Part shown: piece after piece, positions 6,793 to 15,010 of the stretch
How the letters are laid out: each line of letters begins with the position of its first letter
Numbering within the stretch: position 1 is the stretch's first letter
Made by a program: the position numbers and the translations under genes
From: Desulfobacteraceae bacterium
Lineage (GTDB): Bacteria > Desulfobacterota > DSM-4660 > Desulfatiglandales > Desulfatiglandaceae
Length of the DNA: 17,025 nucleotides
Reading direction: 5' to 3'
Assembly: GCA_030589715.1 (NCBI GenBank)
Contig: JAUUVE010000008.1
Location: forward strand, 1 to 17,025
Notes under the pieces: model-generated
What the model saw: only the letters and a program-made list of their open reading frames with translations
The model's database searches: none
Told to the model about the DNA's origin: nothing

Positions 6793-6871
6793 GGGATTGG
6801 GGAATTGAAGAATTCGATTAGAGAGATTACATGTAATTCCTAAATTCCTGAATTCGCAATTCCCCAATTCC
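6793..6871. repeat. 79-bp imperfect palindrome between infB and DUF503
   Basis: The left part (6793-6815, with GGATTGGGGAATTG) mirrors the right part (6850-6871, CAATTCCCCAATTCC). Both arms carry GAATTC, and the centre is the perfect 12-base palindrome ATTACATGTAAT (6826-6837). There is almost no loop, so it is a cruciform-type repeat. No terminator T-run follows. It probably belongs to a dispersed intergenic family; only one copy is in this window. Confidence 0.6.
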
Positions 6872-6890
6872 GGTTTATCCGGGTTAGGTA

Positions 6891-7178
6891 ATGGTGGTTG
6901 GCACCCTGAAGATAGAATTTCGGCTACACGACAACCGCTCTCTCAAAGGAAAACGGAAGGTCGTCAAGAGCATAGTGGACAAAGTTAAATCCAGATTCAA
7001 CCTCTCCATTGCTGAAATAGGGTCCAATGATATATGGCAGAAGATCGAGCTGGGAATCAGCGCAGTAGGAAACGACAGAAGGCATATTGATTCCTCCCTA
7101 AATCGTGTCCTTAGTTACATTGACTCGCTTTACCTGGCACCGATCGTGGACACCCAGATGGAGATTTTCAACGTCTGA
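6891..7178 (+). CDS. ylxP: DUF503 (YlxP-like) protein
   Basis: 95 residues, the usual size of DUF503. The family signature is complete: LHDNRSLKGKRKVVKS (12-27), RFNLSIAEIGSNDIWQKIELG (35-55 region) and VGNDRRHID (59-67). A ferredoxin-like fold is expected. Function is not settled; Bacillus YlxP sits in the same infB-rbfA interval and is thought to act in ribosome-related processes. Start ATG 6891 has only a weak purine stretch (TTAGGTA) before it. It follows the palindromic repeat after 19 bases, so its expression may depend on read-through from infB. A 119-base gap without clear features precedes rbfA. Confidence 0.9.
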   Translation: MVVGTLKIEFRLHDNRSLKGKRKVVKSIVDKVKSRFNLSIAEIGSNDIWQKIELGISAVGNDRRHIDSSLNRVLSYIDSLYLAPIVDTQMEIFNV

Positions 7179-7297
7179 TTCATCGGTTGACATTCTTCCT
7201 CGGCCCGTTGTCTTTTTGCGAAAACATTAGGACCTTGATCCAGAGTTGAGTACCTGGACTTATAACGTACCCTTACCATTGGCACTCAGAGATCGAC

Positions 7298-7660
7298 ATG
7301 TTAGCAGGTAAGCGAGCAATAAGAGTTGGTGACAAGATACTGAAGGAAATTGCCTTCCTCCTCCTTTCCAAGGTCAAGGATCCGAGGGTTCAAGGCACTA
7401 CCATGACAGGGATCCGCCTTAGTGATAATCTGAAAAAAGCCAGGGTCTACTACAGCGTCATTGGAGAGGCGGGACAGGTTGAACAGGCTCAGGCGGGCCT
7501 TGACAGCGCCAAGGGATTTATAAAGAAGGAAATTGGGTCGCGGATGGAATTAAGGTATATCCCTGAGATCACCTTCGTGCATGACCCTTCTCTTGAAAGC
7601 GGGAGTCACATGGAGACATTGTTTGAGGAAATGCGAAAAAAAGATGCCGGAGGTGAATGA
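7298..7660 (+). CDS. rbfA: 30S ribosome-binding factor RbfA
   Basis: Cold-shock and assembly factor that binds the 16S 5' region of immature 30S subunits. 120 residues, typical length. Family features: RAIRVGDKILKEIAFLLL (N-terminal helix), KVKDPRVQGTTMTGIRLS, and KKARVYYSVIG, which belong to a KH-like fold; the C-terminal part ends with IPEITFVHDPSLESG. The ATG is preceded by a weak purine stretch (CAGAGAT). It overlaps nrnA by 4 bases (ATGA), so the two are probably translationally coupled. Confidence 0.95.
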   Translation: MLAGKRAIRVGDKILKEIAFLLLSKVKDPRVQGTTMTGIRLSDNLKKARVYYSVIGEAGQVEQAQAGLDSAKGFIKKEIGSRMELRYIPEITFVHDPSLESGSHMETLFEEMRKKDAGGE

Positions 7661-8634
7661 GGGTGTCGTTTCAGAGGGTTATCACCTTATTAACGGAAGG
7701 GGGTTCTTTCCTGCTCACTACCCACAGGGACCCTGATGGGGATGGGGTCGGTTCCATGCTGGCCCTTGGAGGGGCCCTGTCAAAGGCCGGAAAGGATGTG
7801 GTGCTTTTCACTGAAAAGCGGCTCAGCCCTTCCCTTAGCCTCCTGAGGGGTGCCAAAAGAATTGTCCAAAGATTTGACCCTGGGAAGGATTTTGACGCCG
7901 TGGTGGCCTTGGACTGTGCTGAGCTGGCAAGGCTTGGGAAGTTGGCGGACTATTCTGGAGGCGCCAAACCCCTGATAAATATTGACCACCATGAAACCAA
8001 CGACCTTTTCGGGGACCTCAATCTGGTTGATACTAATAGCTCCTCAACAGGGGAACTGGTGTTCAAGGTGATAAATACCATGGGCATTCCAGTGGACTCA
8101 GAAGTGGCTGAGAACCTGTTTGCAGCGATTCAGACCGATACAGGCTCCTTTAGGTACCACAACACCACTTCAACATCTCTAAAGATAGCGGCAGAAATGA
8201 TGGAGCATGGAGTAAATCCCTGGGAAGTGTCACGGAAGATAATGGACAGGTACGAGCCCTCGCGATTGCGGCTCCTGGAGATGGCACTAGGTACCATTGA
8301 GTTCCACCACGAGGGCAAAATAGGAATGATGACTCTCTCCTCAGATATGTTCAAGAAGGCCAATGCACACCAGGGTGACAGTGAAAGGTTTGTAGACTAT
8401 CCTAGGTTTGTATCGGGTGTTGAAATAGCTGTCATGATCCGTGAGACAGGTGAGAATGACTACAAGTTTAGCCTGCGTTCCAATAACGAGGTGAATGTGG
8501 CCCAACTGGCATCCCTATTTGGTGGTGGTGGTCATGCCAGGGCTGCCGGCTTTGAGTGTCATGGATCTATCGGGGTCTTGAAAGAGGACTTGTTGATAAA
8601 GGCTGGTTGGTTTTTGAATGGGACGTTCAATTGA
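7657..8634 (+). CDS. nrnA: NrnA-type DHH phosphoesterase (nanoRNase / pAp phosphatase)
   Basis: Hydrolyses 2-5 nt RNA fragments to mononucleotides and, in the family, dephosphorylates 3'-phosphoadenosine 5'-phosphate. 325 residues. The DHH domain has HRDPDGDGVGS (23-33; metal ligands H23, D25, D27), ALDCAEL (D86), DHH (110-112) and QTDTGSF (D161). The DHHA1 substrate domain carries GGGGHARAAGF (about 288-298). It completes the RNA decay pathway whose first steps would be by PNPase from the same operon. GGAGG lies 3 bases before ATG 7657 and 9 bases before an in-frame GTG (7663), so the start could be either. The 3' end overlaps truB by 17 bases. Confidence 0.92.
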   Translation: MRVSFQRVITLLTEGGSFLLTTHRDPDGDGVGSMLALGGALSKAGKDVVLFTEKRLSPSLSLLRGAKRIVQRFDPGKDFDAVVALDCAELARLGKLADYSGGAKPLINIDHHETNDLFGDLNLVDTNSSSTGELVFKVINTMGIPVDSEVAENLFAAIQTDTGSFRYHNTTSTSLKIAAEMMEHGVNPWEVSRKIMDRYEPSRLRLLEMALGTIEFHHEGKIGMMTLSSDMFKKANAHQGDSERFVDYPRFVSGVEIAVMIRETGENDYKFSLRSNNEVNVAQLASLFGGGGHARAAGFECHGSIGVLKEDLLIKAGWFLNGTFN

Positions 8635-9559
8635 TGGTATACTTTTGATTGACAAGGAGGAAGGTGAAACTTCTTACTGGGTAGTCAAGAAGGTGCGCTC
8701 CGCTTTGGCTGGATTGGACGTCAAGAAGGTGGGCCACGCCGGGACACTCGATCCGTTTGCAACGGGGCTGCTCATTATTCTCTTAGGCCAGGGGACCAAG
8801 CTTTCCCCCTTTATCATGTCTGAGAGCAAAGTCTACCTTGCCACCATCAGACTGGGCATTGAAACGGACACAATGGATCCTACAGGGCAAGTGATTCGCA
8901 CCTCTTCGGTGCCGGTCCTGAGCCCCGAACAGATCCAGGAGAAGGCCAGCCTCCTTGTGGGACACAGAGAACAGGTCCCGCCTATCTATTCTGCTGTCAA
9001 ATACAAGGGCACAAGGGCATACAGACTGGCGCGGAAAGGGATCAAATTTGATCTTCAAAGCAAGAAGATCATTGTGCACTCTTTATCGATCCTTTCCGTT
9101 GACCTCCCGCATGTCACCATGGAGGTAAGATGTTCCGGGGGGACCTATGTGAGAAGCCTTGCGGCAGAACTGGGCAGGGGCCTGGGGCCCGGTGCCCATC
9201 TCAAATCCCTTAGGAGATTGGGAAGCGGTTCTTTTGAGGTGCGACATGCCGTGAGCTCCAAAGAGGTTTCCCCAAGGGATGGTTGGCACCTCCTTGGGGA
9301 TAGGATCATATCCCTTAGTGCAGCCCTCCCCAACATGATGGAATTAGAGGTGGAAAAGGGTCTTGCAGAAAAGGTAAGGCATGGCTATCAGCCTGCCTGG
9401 GAGGAACTCAAAAAGGTTTCGGACTTTTCTGGCCCCAAAGGACATGGGGATGGCCATCTTAAACTTGTTAGGGATGGTGATCTCTTGGCCATCGTAAGCA
9501 TAGAACAGGGCAAAGGGCCCGGCCATTCAACCCCAAGATTAGAAAGAGTATTTTCGTAA
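8618..9559 (+). CDS. truB: tRNA pseudouridine-55 synthase TruB
   Basis: Makes pseudouridine 55 in the T loop of tRNAs. 313 residues. The N-terminal catalytic domain holds GILLIDKEEGETSYWVV (7-23) and the active-site motif GHAGTLDPFATGLL (39-52), with catalytic Asp45. Motif YKGTRAYRLARKG is also present, as is the SGGTYVRSLAAELG loop. The C-terminal PUA-like domain is about 240-310. Where most TruB have KPxGxTS, here it reads DKEEGETS, a mild variant. It overlaps the end of nrnA by 17 bases, and no clear Shine-Dalgarno is visible, so coupling to nrnA is likely. Confidence 0.95.
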   Translation: MGRSIDGILLIDKEEGETSYWVVKKVRSALAGLDVKKVGHAGTLDPFATGLLIILLGQGTKLSPFIMSESKVYLATIRLGIETDTMDPTGQVIRTSSVPVLSPEQIQEKASLLVGHREQVPPIYSAVKYKGTRAYRLARKGIKFDLQSKKIIVHSLSILSVDLPHVTMEVRCSGGTYVRSLAAELGRGLGPGAHLKSLRRLGSGSFEVRHAVSSKEVSPRDGWHLLGDRIISLSAALPNMMELEVEKGLAEKVRHGYQPAWEELKKVSDFSGPKGHGDGHLKLVRDGDLLAIVSIEQGKGPGHSTPRLERVFS

Positions 9560-9587
9560 TCTTTTTTGGCCTTAACAAATAATCCAT

Positions 9588-9593
9588 AGGAGG
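9588..9593 (+). promoter_or_regulatory. Strong RBS that fixes the rpsO GTG start
   Basis: AGGAGG lies 8 bases upstream of GTG 9602. An ATG at 9595 is only 1 base away and in the wrong frame, so the GTG is the credible start. Confidence 0.75.
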
Positions 9594-9601
9594 TATGAGA
9601 A

Positions 9602-9871
9602 GTGGTTTTGACGCCAGAAATTAAGAGAGAAATTATTGATCGTTTTAGTCAACACGAAAAGGACACGGGCTCATCCGAGGTTCAGATTGCCCTATTGAGC
9701 AACAGAATCAAATACCTTACCGACCATTTCAAAGTGCACAAGAAAGATCATCATTCGCGCAGGGGTCTATTGAAATTAGTTGGCAAAAGGAGGAGACTCC
9801 TTAATTACCTAAAAAAGAAGGACATGGAGAAATATTGGGGCGTTATCAAGGAGCTCGGTATTCGAAAGTAG
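9602..9871 (+). CDS. rpsO: 30S ribosomal protein S15
   Basis: Primary 16S rRNA-binding protein at the helix 20-22 junction and part of subunit bridge B4. 89 residues, the standard length. Conserved runs: HEKDTGSSEVQIALLSNRI (18-36), HFKVHKKDHHSRRGLLKLV (42-60), GKRRRLLNYLKKKD (61-74). It starts at GTG behind a perfect Shine-Dalgarno sequence. Position between truB and pnp is as in E. coli. In E. coli S15 represses its own mRNA through a pseudoknot leader; the 42-base leader here is too short for me to identify one. Confidence 0.97.
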   Translation: MVLTPEIKREIIDRFSQHEKDTGSSEVQIALLSNRIKYLTDHFKVHKKDHHSRRGLLKLVGKRRRLLNYLKKKDMEKYWGVIKELGIRK

Positions 9872-9986
9872 GAGACTAAATAAATTGATAACTGAGGAGA
9901 ACCAGTCAAAACGCTCTCAATCTTCTCATATGAAGACAGTCGTCAGTCCACAGAAAACCCAGCAAAACCGGAAGGATAGGTGAAAA

Positions 9987-12086
9987 ATGATAAAAAGCAG
10001 TTCAATCGAGATTGGTGGTCAGACCCTGAATGTGGAGACGGGCCGCATAGCAAAACAGACAAGTGGATCTGTAATTGTGTCCATGGGTGAAACGGTAGTG
10101 CTTGTCACCGCGGTATCCACAGATGAGGTTCGCGAAGGGATCGATTTCCTCCCTCTGACCGTTGAATATCAGGAGATGTCCTATGCAGGGGGGCAAATTC
10201 CCGGAAATTTTTTTCGAAGGGATATGGGCCGGCCCGGCGAGATAGAGACACTGACCTCTCGCCTGATAGATAGGCCGCTTAGGCCCCTTTTTCCTGAAAA
10301 ATACCGTTATGAGACCCAGGTGATTGCGAGTGTGCTCTCAACAGATAAGGAAAATGAAGCGGATATGTTGGCCATGCTTGGTGCCTCGATGGCGTTTGAA
10401 ATATCCGATATTCCTTTTAATGGTCCTATTGCCGGGGTCCGTGTAGGAAGAGTGGAAGGTAAGTTGGTAACCAACCCCACGATCAGCCAGCAGGCTGAAA
10501 GTGATATCAACTTAATCGTGGCCGGTGGTCGATCCGGAATCGTCATGGTTGAAGGTGGTGGCCTTTTTGTCCCTGAATCGGACATGATCGAAGCGATCTT
10601 TTACGGGTACGAGGCCATACAGCCCATGCTCCATATGCAGGAGGAGTTCAAGAGGGAGGTTGGGAAACCAAAGAGGGTTTTTCAGCCGGATTCGGCCGAT
10701 GAAGAGCTTTATAAGAAGATTGCCGATACGGGAACAACCTTGTTGAAAGAGGTTATTACCATACCTGATAAGCTAGAGCGACAACAAAAGGTAAAAGAGG
10801 CCAAACACTCTATCCTTGAGTCCCTCTCCGAGTCCTATGAAGGGAGGAAGTCTGAAATCGTTGAGGCCCTGGATGCCTTGGAAAAGAAGATGGTCCGTCA
10901 GATGATCTTGGAGGAAGGGAAGAGGATCGACGGGCGCTCATTCGAGGAGGTAAGGCCAATAGAATGTATTGTAGGTGTCCTTCCCCGTGTCCACGGCTCT
11001 GCCCTCTTTACCCGCGGGGAAACCCAGGCAATGGTGTTGACCACCCTGGGGACTGAGCGGGATGAACAGAGGATGGAATCTATCTATGGAAATCATTTCA
11101 GGTCTTTTATATTTCATTATAATTTTCCACCATACAGCGTAGGCGAGGCAAAAAGGCTAGGCGGCCCGGGCCGCAGGGAGATAGGCCACGGGGCGCTTGC
11201 GCGACGAGCCCTCATGCCCGTGATGCCCGATAAGGAGGATTTTCAATATTGTATCCGAGTGGTCTCTGAGATCCTTGAATCCAATGGTTCTTCCTCCATG
11301 GCCAGTGTTTGTGGAGGATGCCTTTCCCTCATGGATGCAGGTGTGCCTATCAAAGAACCGGTGGCCGGGGTGGCAATGGGTCTAGTCTCCGATGAAAGCA
11401 AGGTAGTGGTACTTACCGATATTATAGGAGATGAAGACCATTATGGTGATATGGATTTCAAGGTAGCAGGCACTCGTGACGGTATTACCGCCTTGCAGAT
11501 GGATATTAAAGTCGGCGGGATTACAAGTGATATAATGCAGGAGGCCCTTGAACAGGCAAAGGAAGGGCGACTTTTTATACTGGATCAGATGATAAAGGCA
11601 ATAGCCAAACCGAGGAGTCAGATATCCGAATATGCCCCAGTTATAACTACTATCAAAATTAAGCCTGAAAAGGTCAGGGTCCTTATCGGCCCGGGAGGCA
11701 AGACTATCAGAGAGATTTCAAACGGGACCGGTGCGAGGATCGACGTGGATGACGAAGGAACCGTTACTATCTCTTCTCCAGAAAGAGAATCTACCGATGC
11801 TGCGGTCAAGAAGATTGGAGAAATAATCCAGGAGGCTGAAGTAGACAAACTTTATATGGGGAAGGTCGTCAAGATCATGGATTTCGGGGCCTTCGTGGAG
11901 ATCTTTCCCGGAACAGATGGCCTTGTCCACATATCACAGTTGGACAAAGAAAGAGTGAACAAGGTTACAGACGTGCTCAACGAGGGGGATGAAGTCCTTG
12001 TGAAGGTCTTGGAGGTAGACGAGCGGGGAAAGATTCGTCTCTCGCGCAAGGCCGCACTTGGGGAAAGCATCGACAATGTATCGTAA
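9987..12086 (+). CDS. pnp: Polyribonucleotide nucleotidyltransferase (PNPase)
   Basis: Phosphorolytic 3'-5' exoribonuclease, trimeric, part of RNA degradosomes. 699 residues. The first RNase PH core is at about 12-145 (FFRRDMGRPGEIETLTSR). An all-alpha domain spans about 240-310. The second RNase PH core has GETQAMVLTTLGT and GDEDHYGDMDFKVAGT, with D482 and D488 matching E. coli catalytic D486 and D492. The KH domain contains GPGGKTI (568-574), and an S1 domain spans about 622-692 (GKVVKIMDFGAFVEIFPG). All catalytic pieces are intact. GGATAGGTGAAAA precedes the ATG. The 115-base gap after rpsO, where E. coli has an RNase III hairpin, shows only a weak GAGAA/TTCTC pairing. It overlaps the next gene by 11 bases. 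Confidence 0.97.
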   Translation: MIKSSSIEIGGQTLNVETGRIAKQTSGSVIVSMGETVVLVTAVSTDEVREGIDFLPLTVEYQEMSYAGGQIPGNFFRRDMGRPGEIETLTSRLIDRPLRPLFPEKYRYETQVIASVLSTDKENEADMLAMLGASMAFEISDIPFNGPIAGVRVGRVEGKLVTNPTISQQAESDINLIVAGGRSGIVMVEGGGLFVPESDMIEAIFYGYEAIQPMLHMQEEFKREVGKPKRVFQPDSADEELYKKIADTGTTLLKEVITIPDKLERQQKVKEAKHSILESLSESYEGRKSEIVEALDALEKKMVRQMILEEGKRIDGRSFEEVRPIECIVGVLPRVHGSALFTRGETQAMVLTTLGTERDEQRMESIYGNHFRSFIFHYNFPPYSVGEAKRLGGPGRREIGHGALARRALMPVMPDKEDFQYCIRVVSEILESNGSSSMASVCGGCLSLMDAGVPIKEPVAGVAMGLVSDESKVVVLTDIIGDEDHYGDMDFKVAGTRDGITALQMDIKVGGITSDIMQEALEQAKEGRLFILDQMIKAIAKPRSQISEYAPVITTIKIKPEKVRVLIGPGGKTIREISNGTGARIDVDDEGTVTISSPERESTDAAVKKIGEIIQEAEVDKLYMGKVVKIMDFGAFVEIFPGTDGLVHISQLDKERVNKVTDVLNEGDEVLVKVLEVDERGKIRLSRKAALGESIDNVS

Positions 12087-13338
12087 GACGGTTCTGGATA
12101 ACGGTGTAAGGATCATATCGGAGCGATTGGAACATCTGCGATCCGTTTCCCTGGGGATCTGGGTGAACAGGGGCTCCCGCGACGAGGAGGGCCCGGAAAA
12201 TGGGATTTCCCATTTTATCGAACATATGAGTTTCAAGGGAACCCGGAATCGCACGAGCCTCCAGATTGCCAAGGAACTGGATGCCATTGGGGGCCTCTCC
12301 AATGCATTTACAGGGAAAGAAAACACCTGCTTTCATGGCAGGGTCCTTGGCAAACACTTCACTCTCTTATCGGATATCCTCTCTGATATTTTTTTGAATC
12401 CCACCTTTGATCTCGATGACATGGAGCGCGAAAGACAGGTAATCTTCCAGGAGATCAACATGATGGAGGATGCTCCTGACGATAATATACATGTCCTTTT
12501 TAATCACTTTTTCTGGCTGAGTCACCCCATTGGTATGTCTGTCTTAGGTACGGGTCAGACCGTCTCTACCATTGGGAAAGAAACTATCCTCAGATATGTC
12601 AGAAAATTCTATGCCCCTGGGGAAATTCTTGTGGTGGCCGCAGGGAATGTGGATCATGAGTCCATGGTTTCCTGCCTTGCACCCCTCTTTGAGCTCCCAT
12701 CAGGTCAAGATGACCCAAACCCGGGAAGGACTGCTCCCCGCTCAAACGCGGGAGTTTCCGTTCACTTTAAGGACCTGGAACAGGTCCATATCTGCCTCGG
12801 AGGGGAAGCACCCTCCCAGGCCAGTAACAGGCGATTTACATGTTCTATCTTCAATACCATTCTTGGGGGTAACATGAGTTCTCGCCTGTTTCAGGAAATC
12901 AGAGAGAACAGGGGCCTGGCATACTCTGTTTACTCCTTTCTCTCTGCATATATTGATGCGGGCCTCCTTGGCGTTTATGTGGCAACGGACCACCGAAATG
13001 TCAATCCTGCACTTGAGACGATCCAGCGAGAGGTAAGGAAGATTTGCAGCGGGGATCTATCTGAATCAGATCTGGCCGCAGCCAAAGAACATCTGACAGG
13101 TGGCATCTATCTGGCCTCTGAGAGCGCTGATAACCGGATGATGCGCATCGCTAGAAATGAATTTGTATTTGAGAAATATGTGAGCCATGAAGAGCTGGTG
13201 TCAAATCTGGAGCAGGTAACCGTTGATGAAGTGGTTGAGATCGCCCAGGACATATTTAGGGATGGGAAGGTCTCCCTTGCCACCCTTGGCCCCATGAGGG
13301 AAGAGGACCTTGATAAGGGGTGCCTCCAGTTCAATTAG
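12076..13338 (+). CDS. M16 family zinc peptidase (processing-peptidase-like, YmxG type)
   Basis: Pitrilysin/MPP-like metallopeptidase, cytoplasmic (no signal peptide). 420 residues from ATG 12076. The zinc motif HFIEH (46-50: H46, E49, H50) is intact, with third ligand Glu126 in QEINMMED, the expected spacing. The second half has NRGLAYSVYSFLSAYIDAG, the conserved substrate-binding motif. So this one chain has both the active half and the inactive-type half, as in bacterial single-chain M16B enzymes. A TTG at 12058 would add six residues, but homologues start with MYRKTVLDNG, so I prefer 12076. It overlaps the pnp stop by 11 bases. Genes of this family commonly follow pnp in bacteria; substrate unknown. 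Confidence 0.9.
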   Translation: MYRKTVLDNGVRIISERLEHLRSVSLGIWVNRGSRDEEGPENGISHFIEHMSFKGTRNRTSLQIAKELDAIGGLSNAFTGKENTCFHGRVLGKHFTLLSDILSDIFLNPTFDLDDMERERQVIFQEINMMEDAPDDNIHVLFNHFFWLSHPIGMSVLGTGQTVSTIGKETILRYVRKFYAPGEILVVAAGNVDHESMVSCLAPLFELPSGQDDPNPGRTAPRSNAGVSVHFKDLEQVHICLGGEAPSQASNRRFTCSIFNTILGGNMSSRLFQEIRENRGLAYSVYSFLSAYIDAGLLGVYVATDHRNVNPALETIQREVRKICSGDLSESDLAAAKEHLTGGIYLASESADNRMMRIARNEFVFEKYVSHEELVSNLEQVTVDEVVEIAQDIFRDGKVSLATLGPMREEDLDKGCLQFN

Positions 13339-13390
13339 CCCTGAAAACCTACAACTACTCCAAAACATTTTTACAAAAGTATAGTAACTA

Positions 13391-13483
13391 CTCAGGTTCA
13401 AAGTTCCAAGGTTCACGGTTCAAGGTTAGAGAGAGATGAAAGCGATTATCTGTGAGCCGTGAACCCTGAACCCTGAACCTGAC
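13391..13483. repeat. Inverted repeat of GTTC/GAACC units between the M16 gene and dut
   Basis: Left arm 13391-13421 (contains GGTTCACGGTTC) matches the reverse complement of 13454-13483 (contains GAGCCGTGAACC) over about 30 bases with few mismatches. The loop is about 32 bases. The right arm contains CTGAACCCTGAACC (13466-13479), identical to 168-181. It would make a strong hairpin in the transcript 15 bases before the dut start. No T-run, so not a clear terminator. Confidence 0.7.
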
Positions 13484-13497
13484 TACAGGGTGGATCG

Positions 13498-13950
13498 TTG
13501 AAAAGAGTACCAGTCAAGTTCAAAAGGCTCAAAGAGGACAAAGATCTCCTCTTGCCCACCTACGAGTCTGAGGGCTCTTCAGGTATGGATATAAGGGCCC
13601 ATGTCAAGGAACCTGTCCTATTAAGACCTGGTGAAATAAGGCTTATTCCAACGGGGCTGGCTGTTTCAGTCCCGCTTGGATATGAGGTCCAGATTCGTCC
13701 GCGAAGTGGGCTGGCCCTTCGTCATGGTATTGGGTTGGTAAATTCGCCAGGGACCATCGACTCCGATTACAGAGGTGAGATAGGGGTTATCGTGATCAAC
13801 TGGGGGTCTGAACCCTTTATGATCAGGAAAGGGGACCGTGTGGCCCAGCTAGTCATATCCAAGATCTACCGGGCCGATACCCTGGAGGTGGATGAACTCG
13901 ATGAGACCCCCAGGGGAGACGGGGGCTTTGGCCATACGGGAATTGGTTGA
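13498..13950 (+). CDS. dut: Deoxyuridine 5'-triphosphate nucleotidohydrolase
   Basis: Splits dUTP to dUMP and pyrophosphate, keeping uracil out of DNA and feeding dTMP synthesis. Homotrimer. 150 residues. All five dUTPase motifs are seen: SSGMDIRA (27-34), PRSGLAL (68-74), NSPGTIDSDYRGEI (82-95), GDRVAQLVI (112-120) and RGDGGFGHTG (139-148; the P-loop-like tail has His where Ser is usual). It starts at TTG with only a weak GGGTGG upstream; an inverted repeat sits directly before it, so it may be controlled separately from pnp and the M16 gene. Confidence 0.95.
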   Translation: MKRVPVKFKRLKEDKDLLLPTYESEGSSGMDIRAHVKEPVLLRPGEIRLIPTGLAVSVPLGYEVQIRPRSGLALRHGIGLVNSPGTIDSDYRGEIGVIVINWGSEPFMIRKGDRVAQLVISKIYRADTLEVDELDETPRGDGGFGHTGIG

Positions 13951-13958
13951 GGGGTCTG

Positions 13959-14732
13959 ATGAGATTCTCCGTCTTGGCATCGGGTAGCAGCGGAAATGTG
14001 TGTTACATTGAAACCGACAAGGTAAGAGTGCTGATAGATGCAGGGTTGAGCTGCCGAGAGACAGAGCGGCGTCTTGATCTGGTGGGGGTGCGTGCCAAGA
14101 GCCTTGACGCCCTCATTATCACCCACGAGCATTCTGATCACATAAAGGGGGCCGGGCCTTTGGCCCGGCGATTTGATCTACCCCTTTTTATCAACCGCAA
14201 GACTCTGGAAAGATGCCAAAGAACTATCGGCAACCTGCCCAAGCCGGTAATCGTTCAAACCGGGCAGAGCCTGACTATCAATGATCTCACCGTGGAGACC
14301 TTCACCAAGTGCCACGATGCTGCCGACCCTCTTGGGCTCGTACTTTCTTTCGATGGGATAAGAATTGGTCTGGCCACGGATCTGGGACGCAGCACAAGGC
14401 TGGTGGAGGACCGTCTAAGGGAGTGCCACGTCCTTATTGTGGAATTTAACCATGATCAGGAGATGTTAGAGGAGGGGCCTTATCCTCTGGATCTGAAGAG
14501 AAGGATCAAGGGACCTGACGGGCACCTGTCAAATAAACAGGCAGGGGACCTGGTGTGTAAAATATGTCATGACAACCTGAATTACCTGGTTCTTGCCCAT
14601 CTCAGCAAGACCAATAACAACCCTACGAAGGCCCATAAAGAGGCAAAAGATGCCCTTGGTGAATCCGGGATTACCCGGGCCAACATCTTGATAGGTGCGC
14701 AGGATACTCCCTCACCCTTGATACAACTATAG
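13959..14732 (+). CDS. yycJ: YycJ-type metallo-beta-lactamase-fold hydrolase
   Basis: MBL-fold protein of 257 residues, soluble. The metal motif HEHSDH (56-61) is complete; further ligand motifs are SHDAADPLG-like KCHDAADPLG, ATDLG, EFNHD and AHLSKTNNN. N-terminal FSVLASGSSGNVCYIETD is strongly typical of YycJ/WalJ. Family members have been reported as a 5'-3' exonuclease in mismatch repair in Bacillus species; here the role is inferred. I chose ATG 13959, with GAGGGG 5 bases upstream, over the TTG at 13947, because homologues start MxFSVLASGS. The dut stop is 8 bases before, so they are probably co-transcribed. It is the last gene of the operon; a large palindrome follows. Confidence 0.9.
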   Translation: MRFSVLASGSSGNVCYIETDKVRVLIDAGLSCRETERRLDLVGVRAKSLDALIITHEHSDHIKGAGPLARRFDLPLFINRKTLERCQRTIGNLPKPVIVQTGQSLTINDLTVETFTKCHDAADPLGLVLSFDGIRIGLATDLGRSTRLVEDRLRECHVLIVEFNHDQEMLEEGPYPLDLKRRIKGPDGHLSNKQAGDLVCKICHDNLNYLVLAHLSKTNNNPTKAHKEAKDALGESGITRANILIGAQDTPSPLIQL

Positions 14733-14760
14733 GGCCCTGTGGAGAACGATCAAAAGTAAC

Positions 14761-15010
14761 TTCTCAATAAATTCGGGAGAAATAATGGGATTTCTGGAGT
14801 GGGGTTCGGGTGTTTCTTGAAGGCGCTCTCTCAAAATGAATTTACCTCTCACTTCCGCAGTGGTTGATATTTGGGGTTTTCTCCTAATCAATCCTATTGG
14901 CTTCTCCATGGTTTCGGCAAAACCCCAAATATCAGCCACGCTACGACTACTGGTTTAGAGAGCGCCGGAAAGAAACGGCTGAACCCCACGGTGCGCGAGA
15001 TTATTGAGAA
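14761..15010. repeat. 250-bp imperfect palindrome with matched terminal ends (MITE-like)
   Basis: Nested matching blocks, each left arm against right arm: TTCTCAATAA (14761-14770) / TTATTGAGAA (15001-15010); GTGGGGTTC (14799-14807) / GAACCCCAC (14981-14989); GGCGCTCTCT (14822-14831) / AGAGAGCGCC (14957-14966); and a 21-base inner block (14860-14880 / 14919-14939), matching at 20 of 21. A 38-base centre is unpaired (14881-14918). The left arm is about 27 bases longer than the right. It fills the gap between yycJ and the cysteine-rich gene, whose TTG start lies inside the right terminal end. No transposase gene. No clear target-site duplication: GATCAAAA occurs on both sides, but not at matching distances. 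Confidence 0.65.

Noticed and set aside
7187..7192. TTGACA upstream of rbfA as a promoter
   Set aside because: No acceptable -10 at 16-18 bases spacing.
9872..9986. RNase III-type hairpin between rpsO and pnp
   Set aside because: Only a weak GAGAA/TTCTC pairing is visible; not enough to call a structure.
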